Below are positions 32,811 through 41,570 of a stretch of 41,909 bases of DNA, piece after piece. Under the pieces are notes generated by a model. It did no database searches. It was not told the DNA's origin and saw only the letters and a list, made by a program, of their open reading frames with translations. Source of the stretch: Nitrosomonas communis (GTDB lineage: Bacteria > Pseudomonadota > Gammaproteobacteria > Burkholderiales > Nitrosomonadaceae); the NCBI RefSeq assembly GCF_900114745.1, contig NZ_FOUB01000031.1:1-41909 (forward strand), read 5' to 3'. The translations under genes were made by a program, and so were the position numbers. Each line of letters begins with the position of its first letter. Positions within the stretch are counted from its first letter, which is position 1.

Positions 32811-32854
32811 AGCAAGCTACGGATGTCGCTCAGCTGTTGATAACGCAGCTTGCT
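32811..32854. terminator. Possible hairpin between convergent porin and lipoprotein genes
   Basis: AGCAAGCT (32811-32818) and AGCTTGCT (32847-32854) are perfect inverted repeats with a 28-base loop, followed on the plus strand by CAATTTTTAATTT. The long loop makes it a weak terminator candidate. Confidence 0.3.
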
Positions 32855-32867
32855 CAATTTTTAATTT

Positions 32868-33341
32868 CTATAATGATTCTTCAGATTTTTCGGAGGCTTT
32901 AGCTTTAAGTGGTTTTGTTGCTTCCTCTTTTAATTGAATCGGAATTGCGTTTTTCTCTGCGTCAGTATAATTGAGCTCTTTTTGCTCTTTTGCCATTTTG
33001 CTATGAATTGCGGCCTCTTTTAGGTTATCTTTTAATGATTGCTCATAATAGCGTATATTGGCCTTGGCATGGGATTTGAGATCTAAACCCCTTCTGCCAT
33101 AGTATTGGCTATGATCTTCATATTCCTGAAGTAGTTTCTTTTGCTTTTGTAATTTCCCTTGCATCTCTTTAGCTATATTTTCATGATATTTTGCTAAAGA
33201 CTCGTGATTGCTATGGTCTATGGCAAGACGGTGAGTAGTACGGATTTCGTTATTTTGAACACTTCCTACAGGACTCATTTGTGCGCAAGCAGACAAAAAC
33301 ACAAGCATCAGCCCAGCCAACAAAAAGAATCTTCCCTTCAT
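32868..33341 (-). CDS. Coiled-coil lipoprotein
   Basis: 157 residues. The signal peptide MKGRFFLLAGLMLVFLSAC ends in a lipobox with the acylated Cys at residue 19 (LSAC). The mature part is highly charged and helical with heptad-like Lys/Glu/Leu repeats (KYHENIAKEMQGKLQKQKKL, IRYYEQSLKDNLKEAAIHSK). The start at 33341 is preferred because GGAGGT lies eight bases upstream; an ATG at 33374 would place 11 residues before the signal peptide. No family is recognised; such proteins are common as small periplasmic lipoproteins. Confidence 0.78.
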   Translation of the reverse strand: MKGRFFLLAGLMLVFLSACAQMSPVGSVQNNEIRTTHRLAIDHSNHESLAKYHENIAKEMQGKLQKQKKLLQEYEDHSQYYGRRGLDLKSHAKANIRYYEQSLKDNLKEAAIHSKMAKEQKELNYTDAEKNAIPIQLKEEATKPLKAKASEKSEESL

Positions 33342-33882
33342 AATGATACCTCCATTAAACAACTTAAATTTCACTCCTTTCGATCTTTAAAAATTATTGT
33401 TTAGCTACTTTGTTGAGAAGTTGAGAATAACCATATTATGAATACGTTCTTTACAGGAAACATATTGGTAATTAATTTGCTTGTTATACCGATTAGACGT
33501 GGTGTGCTGCGTCATCACCTAAAATCGAGCATAATTAAGATTATTAATAATAAGGTTATTATTTTTAATACATTAACCCTGTTTCATTATTCAATTTTGG
33601 CTAAATCTAACCTCTTAGATTGAATAATATCTGCTAAGTAAGTAAAAAATAAGTACTGGTAGATGAGCTGTATTGTTGATGATATGGATACAATAAAATA
33701 TTATGAGATAGATATTAAATTAAATGTATGATAGAAATATGACAGACAAAAATATTCCGGTAATAGAGCAATATTAGAAACCGTCAGAGATCATTTATTG
33801 ATTTGACCCGATTCTTTCCACGAGTTATTAGATTGTTTGTTTCGCAATTTTTCTGACCAGGATGAAATAAGAGGGAGGATAG
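33342..33882. other. AT-rich intergenic region
   Basis: Leader of the lipoprotein gene on one side and of the strictosidine-synthase-like gene on the other. AAGATTATTAATAATAAGG near 33537 forms a short palindrome. The 61-codon plus-strand frame at 33438-33623 shows no ribosome binding site or family features and is not called. The downstream gene has the strong site GAGGGAGGATAG at 33871-33882. Confidence 0.5.
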
Positions 33883-35154
33883 ATGAAAAAATGGATTATT
33901 GCTTTAACATTAGTCGGTGTATTGGTAGCATGGTGGAATATGGCTGCACCACGGGAAGAGATTGGTTGTTGCATTGCAGGTTCCATAGCTTTCAATCCAG
34001 CGATTGCTCAAAAGATTGTTGCAGTAGACCAATCTGAGAAGTTTCCTACTGGTTTAGAAACGCTTCCTCTGGAACTTCCGGCATATGATGATGCCGTCTT
34101 CCTGGATGATGGAATAACCGCGCTGGTTACTGCGCATGATGGGAAAATCTGGAAAGTCGATTTGGCTGGAATTGTCGCTGAACCTCTAGTCGATGTGCCG
34201 TTGATGGCTTGGGGTATTCATGAGGCTCCAGGCAATCCGTCCTATATCTATTTCTGTTCTTCCGGTTCTTATAAAAATAGACCGCCTGGTGAAGTGGCTG
34301 GTTTATATCGACTCGATATCAGTACGCGTTCAATAGAACCGCTTGTGCTGAAAGTCCCGGATACAAAAATTAATCTCCAGCAGCCCATTGTCTACGCTGA
34401 TAACGATACAAATGCTCCAGAAATAGCGAGCGATGGCAGCGGCGCTCCAAGTCGCAAGATTGCTGTCTGTGACAATCTGGAAGTAAGTGAAGATGGTCGT
34501 CGTATCTACTTTTCCGAGCCTTTCTATTATGAGAATGCTTCAGCAGATGACGCAATTGATGAAGCCATTGCGCTTGCTCCCAATGGCCGTTTATGGCGTT
34601 ATGATATCGAGAGTGGTGCGACCCGGCTTATTGCTGAAGGTTTTCACTTTATCAATGGCATACTCTATGACCCACATCCAGGTCTTGCCCGTGAAGAGTC
34701 GGTAATTGTCACCCAAACATCGCTCTTTCAGGTAACACGGTTTTATGTCAACGGCCCTAAGGCGGGAAATTTCGAAGTCGTAATTGATACTCTCCCGGGG
34801 ATGCCCGATGGAATGGATCGGGATGTAAAGGGGCGAATCTGGCTATCAATGTTCACCGAAAGAAGCCCATTGCTGACGTGGATGCATGAGAATGCCTGGA
34901 TCAAACCACTATTGATGCGTTTGCCAACTTCATTGCTATTGTCGCAAACACAGCGAACTGGTGTTGTTGTATTGAGTCCAGATGGAAGTAAGCCATTATA
35001 TTCGGCTTTCTATAAAGGTCCTGAACTTGCCTCGATTGCATCTGCTGTGCCTGTATCCAGCGGTATTTATTTGGCAAATGTCGCGCTAGATAGCCCTGAC
35101 CGAGGGCAAAAAAAAGGAATTCAACGTTTGCAATGGCCGCCAGAATTGAAATGA
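33883..35154 (+). CDS. Strictosidine-synthase-like (SMP-30 fold) protein
   Basis: 423 residues: an N-terminal signal or anchor (KKWIIALTLVGVLVAWW) followed by a beta-propeller. VVIDTLPGMPDGMDRDVKGRIWLS matches the strictosidine-synthase-like pattern LPGxPDN, and LTWMHENAWIKPLL, FSEPFYYENASADD and AWGIHEAPGNP are in place. Members often act as lactonases, arylesterases or ring-forming enzymes; its reaction here is unknown. CCIAGSIAF just after the helix may be part of a lipoprotein-like region but is not a classic lipobox. It is 124 bp upstream of the diheme gene on the same strand. Strong Shine-Dalgarno. Confidence 0.82.
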   Translation: MKKWIIALTLVGVLVAWWNMAAPREEIGCCIAGSIAFNPAIAQKIVAVDQSEKFPTGLETLPLELPAYDDAVFLDDGITALVTAHDGKIWKVDLAGIVAEPLVDVPLMAWGIHEAPGNPSYIYFCSSGSYKNRPPGEVAGLYRLDISTRSIEPLVLKVPDTKINLQQPIVYADNDTNAPEIASDGSGAPSRKIAVCDNLEVSEDGRRIYFSEPFYYENASADDAIDEAIALAPNGRLWRYDIESGATRLIAEGFHFINGILYDPHPGLAREESVIVTQTSLFQVTRFYVNGPKAGNFEVVIDTLPGMPDGMDRDVKGRIWLSMFTERSPLLTWMHENAWIKPLLMRLPTSLLLSQTQRTGVVVLSPDGSKPLYSAFYKGPELASIASAVPVSSGIYLANVALDSPDRGQKKGIQRLQWPPELK

Positions 35155-35213
35155 ACGTAATAAAAATCAAATTTAGAAATACAGCTATTCCCACAAGTTT
35201 TTTCATTATTTAA

Positions 35214-35248
35214 TTGACACTGTCATTATGGAAAAAGTAGGTTAGAAT
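35214..35248 (+). promoter_or_regulatory. Palindromic operator-like site and -10 box before diheme gene
   Basis: TGACACTGTCA (35215-35225) is a perfect 11-bp palindrome containing TTGACA as its left half. TAGAAT, a good -10 hexamer, lies at 35243-35248. TTGACA to TAGAAT is 23 bases, too long for a standard sigma-70 promoter, so the palindrome may be a regulator site overlapping a poorer -35. The start would be near 35255, with GGGAGG before the ATG at 35279. Confidence 0.4.
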
Positions 35249-35278
35249 AATTTTCCACTAACTAGCCGGGAGGCTTTA

Positions 35279-37231
35279 ATGAAGAATCCGAGCTTTTTCA
35301 CTTCGACCATGATCCGCTGCGGAGTGATCATGTTTACCCTTGCAGTGCTCATTTCGTGTAAAGACTCCCAGACAGGGGATGGCCAGCTACCCGGTCAGCA
35401 GGTCCGTAGCTGGGATGAGGAGCGAGCGCAACGGGAACAACAGCAGGCTACCTATATAAAAGATACTACTATCAAGCGAATCGAAACTGACGGCGAAACC
35501 CGTACACCCTGGTACAGCAATCAGTTGGGCTACGAATGGTTCAAAGCCTATCCGCTCGCTTTCAATGGAGTGCCTTTTGTACTGTTACGTGCTGTAATCG
35601 AAGTGTATCCTGATATATGGGAAGGTGAAGGTTCATTAGGTAAGCTGGGGTTCGGTCCTCATCCGGACGATTATGATCCTGAGTCAGGTAAGCTGCTTCC
35701 GCCAGAGCAGCGTCATCCTCTGCCTTACGGATTCTTTACTGTGCCAGATACGGATGTGCCGGAAGATAGCCGAACTGACAATGTCTTTTTCTCATGCAGC
35801 GCATGTCATACTGGCAGGGTATACGTTAAAGATCGTGTGCGGCATTTTATAGGTGCGCCTAACAGCGAAATCGATGCGCAAGCTTATGCAAAACTCCTAT
35901 ATCAGACCGGTAAAAAGCTCATCAAAGTTAATTCCGATCCAAGCAAAATAGAGGTTAATTCTGATGAGGTTGCCAAGATTGCCACCTTTCTCCAGAGTAA
36001 AGTTGAAGCTGATCCTACCTGGTTTTATGGTGGCAAGACACCGGAGCAGCGATTGGCAAATGCCGAGCGTGCCAAGATTCAGGTGGCACGTATATTAAGT
36101 CGCATGGAAGATGCAGCCCAGATTCTGATTAGTTCGGCCAAAAAGACGGAATTAATGTATCTGGCGCTAGCTTCCAAGCTGATGTATACCGACAAAAATG
36201 GACAAAAAGCACCCGATGTATTTGGCCCTCGTCCGGGGCGCATGGATGCATTTGGTATTGCTGCTGGTTTGGTCGCCTTGCATGCAAAACGAGACAGCTT
36301 CTTTGCGCGCTTGCCGGATGATCACCCCTTCTTTGCCGGCCTGGAAAACCTCTCAAAGGAAGAGCGGATCAAGCAAGCTGGCGAGCGATTATTTAAGACC
36401 GCTGCTGAATGGATGCCGCATGATCCAGGTGCTTCTGATATTAAGAGCTTATGGTTTTCTCGTGACCATGGCTTTGCTAATTGGGACTCAAATCAGGCAC
36501 CCGAGGCTCGGGTGCTCGCATCGGGTGTTTCTTCGGTAGGTGATCCATCTAAGGTAAATGTTCGCATTCATGAAGCGATGAATCCATTTATCAATGATTT
36601 GCCTCCAGCTCCTTATCCCTTTACAGTAGATCTCAATCTGGCCGCCAAAGGCAAGCCGCTTTTCGAGCAACAGTGTGCATCTGCGTGCCATTTTTCTCAG
36701 AATAAAAAGGTCTATAAGGTAGGTACTGACATGAATCGAGCAACACAGATCACGCCAACAGCACGTCTAGGATTGCTTGAGTTGACTCGTGAGGCTTGCG
36801 AGCTTTACGTGGAGAAGGAGGACGGCAGTGATTGGTGCCTACCTAAGCGAGGTAGCCGCGCTGCTGATGATGAGGCGTATTTCATCACGCCACGCGGTGA
36901 CGAATCGGGCTATAAAGCTGATGTTCTCCATGGTATTTGGGCGCAGGCACCTTATCTCCACAACGGTTCGGTCCCGACTTTGTGGCATCTGTTCCGACCT
37001 GCTGAACGGCCAGCCAAGTTTATTCGCGGAAATATCAGGTATGACGAAGAGAAGGTTGGCTTTATTTGGGACAAGGCACCGGCGCTCGATGAATATGGCC
37101 CTGGCGATACCGTGCATTTTGCTGAACATGATACGACACTGCGCGGAAACTCGAATGCTGGTCATACCTATGGCAGTGAATGGAACGATGATCAGGTTCG
37201 TGCTGTCATCGAATACATGAAAACGTTATAA
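35279..37231 (+). CDS. Diheme c-type lipoprotein, peroxidase/dioxygenase superfamily
   Basis: 650 residues. A lipoprotein signal peptide ends LISC near residue 26. The first heme site is canonical C173-S-A-C176-H177. The second is C466-A-S-A-C470-H471, with three residues between the cysteines rather than two. The C-terminal WAQAPYLHNGSVPTLWHLFRP is the typical diheme cytochrome c peroxidase signature. Its size (twice a classical CcpA) and single-protein architecture recall the larger members of the superfamily, such as RoxA-type rubber oxygenases and the Pseudomonas fatty-acid diol-forming proteins, though specificity cannot be read from sequence. Followed by the P450 after 14 bp, so they share a transcript. 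Confidence 0.85.
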   Translation: MKNPSFFTSTMIRCGVIMFTLAVLISCKDSQTGDGQLPGQQVRSWDEERAQREQQQATYIKDTTIKRIETDGETRTPWYSNQLGYEWFKAYPLAFNGVPFVLLRAVIEVYPDIWEGEGSLGKLGFGPHPDDYDPESGKLLPPEQRHPLPYGFFTVPDTDVPEDSRTDNVFFSCSACHTGRVYVKDRVRHFIGAPNSEIDAQAYAKLLYQTGKKLIKVNSDPSKIEVNSDEVAKIATFLQSKVEADPTWFYGGKTPEQRLANAERAKIQVARILSRMEDAAQILISSAKKTELMYLALASKLMYTDKNGQKAPDVFGPRPGRMDAFGIAAGLVALHAKRDSFFARLPDDHPFFAGLENLSKEERIKQAGERLFKTAAEWMPHDPGASDIKSLWFSRDHGFANWDSNQAPEARVLASGVSSVGDPSKVNVRIHEAMNPFINDLPPAPYPFTVDLNLAAKGKPLFEQQCASACHFSQNKKVYKVGTDMNRATQITPTARLGLLELTREACELYVEKEDGSDWCLPKRGSRAADDEAYFITPRGDESGYKADVLHGIWAQAPYLHNGSVPTLWHLFRPAERPAKFIRGNIRYDEEKVGFIWDKAPALDEYGPGDTVHFAEHDTTLRGNSNAGHTYGSEWNDDQVRAVIEYMKTL

Positions 37232-37245
37232 AGACGGGAGGCGCT

Positions 37246-39126
37246 ATGGCCAAACCCAATAGGATGACGATAAAGGATCAGTTTTATGGTATGGCTTGCA
37301 GAATAATCAAGCTGATCAAAATCGCCTTAGGAAAGAAACAGGGTGTTCTATTGCGTGGGGAAGGGGAAACGCCGGATTCACCACCTCAGCCAATACAAAG
37401 TGCAAGCTTTTTAAATGATATTGCGAAATCTGAAGCAGGCTCGCCTTTACCTTCACCGCCTCCTGTTTTTCCCAGTCCAGATGATCCCAAGTATGTCAAC
37501 GATCCTGATGCTTACACCAGAGATAAGCAAGCGGCGGAAGCAGCAGCTGCGGCTTTTACCGCCGCCGCGAAGGTACGTGGCACCGCTGTCGCGCAAGTGA
37601 TTTCCCAATGGTTAGCTACTATGCCCTATGCGATGTTCCACGAATTGCTAGCGCAACCAAGGGATACCATGCCAATCTTCAAACCAGCGATTGGCCCTGT
37701 AGTGGTTATGCGTCATCCGGAAGTCATCCGTTGCCTGGAGCGCACAGATCTCTTTACTGTGGATCCATACGCAGCAGAAATGGCGCGGGCCACGGATGAC
37801 AAGGCGAAGCATCCCGATGCTTATTCGCATTTCATGCTGGGTAATGACCGAGATGATCTTTACCGGCTGGATGATGTGATATTGCGGCGCGCAGTGTCAC
37901 GCGCTGACAAAGATACGCTCTTACGCTTGACACGTGATGAGGCTGAACGCTGGACACGCCAGGCGCAAGCCGAGGGTGTAGGTAAAATTGATGTGGTCTC
38001 CACAGTCGCTAAGTTTGTACCACTACGTATCGTAGGCGATTATCTGGGGATCCACTATTATGATGCAGGCGCCCCGTCAGTGTTAACTGGACTGCGAGGA
38101 GGAGATCATTTTCCCCTTGACGAAAATCTGCAGAAAGTTTTTACCTTTACGAAGATAAAAGAAGGTATGGTGCCTACTGCGGAGGATCTATTCAGCTGGG
38201 TGAAAGATGCTTTTCGCAATATCTTCAATAACTTTAATCAAGCTTATCCTAAATTTGCTGAATTCCGTGAGCGCGGCATTATTGCGACCGAATACCTGAG
38301 CGCTTATGTATTCGCTTTAATTCAACACTACAAAGCACGCTTGCAGCAGGGGGAAGCAGTACCTGATACCATGCTGACAAGACTGCTTCGCATGCAGCTT
38401 GAGTTGAACCGAGATGCAGATAAGCTGGAAAAGGAATTTGCCATGTTACTGGGTGCATCGCTGCCTGCGGGTGAGTTAACACGACGTTTGTCAGATTCAA
38501 TGATCCGATCCAATGTGTTTGGTACGGTGGTCGGTGCAGTAGTGAATCCTCAGGAAGCGACTGCGCGTATTCTCGATTCCATGCTTTGCTTGAAGGAAGG
38601 TAAGTACGAAATGTTAGACAGCACCAGTTTTGAACAAGCATTACATTGGGCCGCAGTGGAACCGGATGAACCAGATTATGCGCAAAGTCTGGAGGAGCTC
38701 CGTAAATATGCCCTGGAAGCCTTACGTCTAAGGCCCCAAGGAGAGGTGTTATTACGGATGTGCGTAAAAGACAATGATGTGCTCGCTGGCGTTCCTTTGC
38801 GTAAAGGGACACTCGTTTTTGCCGCCTATGCTGCGGCCATGCTGGATCCGGAAGTGGTGCCGAATCCAACAGCCTTTGATATCACTCGTGATGAGCAGTT
38901 GCGGCCTTATTTGCAGGATCAGGAGCGTGTCCGAGAAGCGCCTCAAAGCTTGGTTTACCTGCAGCACGGCTATGGGCGGCATAAGTGCCTTGGCCGCTAT
39001 GCTTCGGAGATCACGATGCAGGAATCGCTACGTGCGATGCTCAGACTCGGTTCGCTGGAGCGACGTAGCGAGCTGAAAATGGACGAGCAGAATTTGTATG
39101 CGATAAGTCTTCAGATTGGTTTCTGA
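37246..39126 (+). CDS. Cytochrome P450-like heme-thiolate enzyme
   Basis: 626 residues, longer than most bacterial P450s, with an N-terminal extension of about 100 residues (Pro-rich, then Ala/Lys-rich). The K-helix motif EALRLRP fits ExxR. The heme ligand is Cys581 in QHGYGRHKCLG. The expected I-helix (GTVVGAVVNPQEATARILD) has Val433-Asn434-Pro435-Gln436 where the acid/Thr pair for O2 activation is expected. That Asn/Gln pattern is reminiscent of the P450 domain of fungal linoleate diol synthases, which isomerise hydroperoxides. No signal peptide is clear. GGGAGG lies 5 bases before ATG, 14 bp after the diheme gene. Confidence 0.85.
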   Translation: MAKPNRMTIKDQFYGMACRIIKLIKIALGKKQGVLLRGEGETPDSPPQPIQSASFLNDIAKSEAGSPLPSPPPVFPSPDDPKYVNDPDAYTRDKQAAEAAAAAFTAAAKVRGTAVAQVISQWLATMPYAMFHELLAQPRDTMPIFKPAIGPVVVMRHPEVIRCLERTDLFTVDPYAAEMARATDDKAKHPDAYSHFMLGNDRDDLYRLDDVILRRAVSRADKDTLLRLTRDEAERWTRQAQAEGVGKIDVVSTVAKFVPLRIVGDYLGIHYYDAGAPSVLTGLRGGDHFPLDENLQKVFTFTKIKEGMVPTAEDLFSWVKDAFRNIFNNFNQAYPKFAEFRERGIIATEYLSAYVFALIQHYKARLQQGEAVPDTMLTRLLRMQLELNRDADKLEKEFAMLLGASLPAGELTRRLSDSMIRSNVFGTVVGAVVNPQEATARILDSMLCLKEGKYEMLDSTSFEQALHWAAVEPDEPDYAQSLEELRKYALEALRLRPQGEVLLRMCVKDNDVLAGVPLRKGTLVFAAYAAAMLDPEVVPNPTAFDITRDEQLRPYLQDQERVREAPQSLVYLQHGYGRHKCLGRYASEITMQESLRAMLRLGSLERRSELKMDEQNLYAISLQIGF

Positions 39127-39130
39127 TGAT

Positions 39131-39157
39131 GGATTGGATACCGGTTGCATCCAATCC
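39131..39157. terminator. Hairpin between convergent P450 and epimerase genes
   Basis: Perfect 9-bp inverted repeat GGATTGGAT / ATCCAATCC with a 9-base loop just after the P450 stop. No strong T-run follows on the plus strand, so it may act in both directions or be rho-assisted. Confidence 0.5.
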
Positions 39158-39178
39158 GTTCTCTTCGCAATTCTTGCA

Positions 39179-40186
39179 TTATTGAGTTTTGTTTTCACGT
39201 AACCAGCGCAGGGTATCCTCGAGTGTCTCCCGAAGCGGACGTGGCGTCCAGCCGAGTTCCTGCTGTGCGCGGCTAGTGTCATACCAGGCATAGCGGCCTA
39301 GAATCTGGAGTACGCTGGTAGTGATGGCAGCTGGCTTTCTCGTCAGGAATTTAACGATCTGAAGCAAAGTAACTATGACATAGGCTACCCAAATTGGTGC
39401 ATGCCAACGGGGCGGTTTAACGCCGGCAATGGCTGCAACCTGCTTCAGGAGATCGTCCACCATTACATTATGACCATTCAACAGATACCGCTGTCCGGGA
39501 CGTCCGCGTTCGGCAGCCAGCACCATCCCTTCCGCAAAATCACGCACATCCAGGCAACCAAAACCGACCGTAAAGGTCATCGGTAGTTTCTCATCACTGA
39601 CAACCTGCAATAGCTTATTAGCAGGTGCACCGACATAATCCTCAGGACCCATAGTAAAAGAAGGATTAACTGCGATGACAGCAAAGCCAGGACTTGAACG
39701 GGCAAGTGCTTCCTCTTCGGCTTGCCGCCGGGTTAGGGCATAGTCCAAGTCAAAATGATGAATACGCCAATCTGCTGTTTCGTCGATTGCTTGCGGATTG
39801 CGGTTGACCCCTACGGCAAGCGCGCTGCTGGCTATGATTACGCGGCTCGCGCCTGCGCTGGCAGCCGCATCTAGTACTCGGCGCGTACCGCCTACATTGA
39901 ATTCCTGCATGCGCGTCTCAAGTCCTCCACCAATACTGACCAGAAAGGATAGATGGAATATTATATTGATGCCCTCGCAGGCAGCACGTAGCGAAGCTTC
40001 ATCCATAACCGTTCCCTGAACGATATCTACATTCAGATTGCGCAGGGAAGTGGCATCCGCGTCTTGGGATACCAGGACGCGTGGGCGGATACCCCGTTTG
40101 TTCAAGCATTGAGTAACATGATAACCGAGAAAACTGGTCGGTCCTGTAACCAGGACTTTGCTTTGAGAAGTTAATGCTTCATTCAT
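39179..40186 (-). CDS. NAD(P)-dependent epimerase/dehydratase, extended SDR family
   Basis: 335 residues. The nucleotide-binding motif TGPTSFLGYHV is at the N-terminus, and IVQGTVMDEASLRAA, IIFHLSFLV and IIASSALAVG fit an extended SDR. The Tyr149 active-site motif reads Y-A-L-T-R153 instead of the usual YxxxK. Members of this group include 3-beta-HSD, dihydroflavonol-4-reductase-like and HpnA-like enzymes. ATG at 40186 is chosen because AAAGGAGGT lies just upstream; the frame continues to 40279. Convergent to the P450. A role in the same lipid or terpenoid-like pathway is possible but not shown. Confidence 0.85.
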   Translation of the reverse strand: MNEALTSQSKVLVTGPTSFLGYHVTQCLNKRGIRPRVLVSQDADATSLRNLNVDIVQGTVMDEASLRAACEGINIIFHLSFLVSIGGGLETRMQEFNVGGTRRVLDAAASAGASRVIIASSALAVGVNRNPQAIDETADWRIHHFDLDYALTRRQAEEEALARSSPGFAVIAVNPSFTMGPEDYVGAPANKLLQVVSDEKLPMTFTVGFGCLDVRDFAEGMVLAAERGRPGQRYLLNGHNVMVDDLLKQVAAIAGVKPPRWHAPIWVAYVIVTLLQIVKFLTRKPAAITTSVLQILGRYAWYDTSRAQQELGWTPRPLRETLEDTLRWLRENKTQ

Positions 40187-40394
40187 GGCGTTATAACCTC
40201 CTTTTTGCTGGCGTTTTAAGGGGAAACATGTGTTCCGGAAGGTTCTGCCATGGAAAAGAAATAAGAGTGGATCGAGCAATATTCAGGAGATTAAAACCTG
40301 TCTTCTCCTAAAATTTGATATTCTTCAAATTTCCGGTTTATGATTTTTTGGCATATCCGATTTCATGTTCCAAATAACTGCGCATCATTAGTAA

Positions 40395-40495
40395 TTTCAT
40401 TTCCAAATCAAAAATGACGCGAAGGTAAGCCGCAGACTGTATAAATAATACGGCTAGGTGAAGCCGACAAAGTCCATTTTGATTGAGAAATGGAA
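40395..40495 (-). mobile_element. 101-bp MITE-like element, copy 7
   Basis: 101 bp (TTTC to GGAA), core in the reverse orientation, flanked by TAA on both sides (40392-40394 and 40496-40498). Short frames through it, such as the one at 40338-40583, are not genes. The remaining sequence between 40187 and 40607 shows nothing else beyond the epimerase ribosome binding site. Confidence 0.9.
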
Positions 40496-40607
40496 TAACT
40501 AACAGAAATACCGGGAAAACAGCTATAGGACGGTAGCATTTATGAGATTTACTGTCAATTGAATTCGGTGAATTGGATATCATGTTGAATCTGCATATAA
40601 TACTTGT

Positions 40608-41534
40608 TTAACCCTGACGAAGGCATGATCGAATCTTAATAGATTCGCTGACGGTGGGAATGCAAAGTTCTATGAAGTAATAGGCAAAATCACGTAAATA
40701 GTGGTTCTGGCGAATCGAAATGTAAGTAGTATTCTGTTCAAATAAATGTGAGGCATCTAGTTTGACCAATATGGAGTCTCGCTCTGGTACAAACGCTCCC
40801 GATGCAATAATGCCAATACCCAGTCCTAGTGCGACATAGGTTTTAATCACATCGGCATCCAAAGCAGACATGGCGATATCAGGCTCTAACCCTGCCTGAG
40901 CGAATGCTTGATCGATCTTTGACCGTCCGGTAAATCCGTGGTGATAGGTGATGATCGGAAATTCTACGATGGCTTCGAGCGTAAGAGGGTGAACCGACTG
41001 CAGCGGATGTCCTGCCGGTACGATAATGACATGATGCCATGTATAGTAGGGAAAAGAAATTAAATCAGCTGTGCTTTCCAATGCTTCGGTTGCGATACCA
41101 ATATCTGCCTGGCCGTCAAGCAACATGGATACGATTTCGCTTGGGCTGGATTGGTGCAGTATCAGGTGCACCTTGGGAAATGCTTTCTTGAACTGTCGCA
41201 CCATGGGGGGCAAGGCATATTGTGCCTGGGTGTGGGTAGTAGCGATCGTTAGCTGACCCTGATCGTGCTGACTAAACTGCTCAGCCAAGCGTTTGATATT
41301 CCGGGTATCCAACAAGATACGCTCAACGATCTTGATCAGTTCTTTACCAGGCTCAGTTAACCCAATCACTCGCTTGCCTTTGCGAATGAATAATTCAATA
41401 CCTAATTCATCTTCCAAATCCTTGATATGCTTGCTGACACCAGACTGTGAGGTAAATAAGGCATTGGCGACTTCCGTCAGATTGTAATGCTGACGAACGG
41501 TTTCACTTATGATACGAAGTTGCTGAAAATTCAA
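40608..41534 (-). CDS. cysB: LysR-type transcriptional regulator, CysB/Cbl family
   Basis: 308 residues. N-terminal winged helix (NFQQLRIISETVRQHYNLTEVANALFTSQSGVSKHIKDLE, typical CysB start) and an effector domain with TTHTQAQYALPP and the sulfur-ligand-binding pattern GFTGRSKIDQAF. Regulates sulfate uptake and assimilation with N-acetylserine as expected inducer. It follows cysA on the same strand by 36 bp, consistent with an autoregulated sulfate operon. Confidence 0.95.
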   Translation of the reverse strand: MNFQQLRIISETVRQHYNLTEVANALFTSQSGVSKHIKDLEDELGIELFIRKGKRVIGLTEPGKELIKIVERILLDTRNIKRLAEQFSQHDQGQLTIATTHTQAQYALPPMVRQFKKAFPKVHLILHQSSPSEIVSMLLDGQADIGIATEALESTADLISFPYYTWHHVIIVPAGHPLQSVHPLTLEAIVEFPIITYHHGFTGRSKIDQAFAQAGLEPDIAMSALDADVIKTYVALGLGIGIIASGAFVPERDSILVKLDASHLFEQNTTYISIRQNHYLRDFAYYFIELCIPTVSESIKIRSCLRQG

Positions 41535-41570
41535 TGGCTGATCCCTTTGCTAATATTGAATTGCGCTATA

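Noticed and set aside
33438..33623. 61-codon plus-strand frame in the AT-rich gap
   Set aside because: No Shine-Dalgarno, no recognisable domain, and composition like the surrounding non-coding DNA.
38279..38869. 196-codon minus-strand frame opposite the P450
   Set aside because: Antisense shadow; composition reflects P450 codon use and no family is recognisable.
40338..40583. 81-codon minus-strand frame
   Set aside because: Most of it is element copy 7 read through; no start signal is present.
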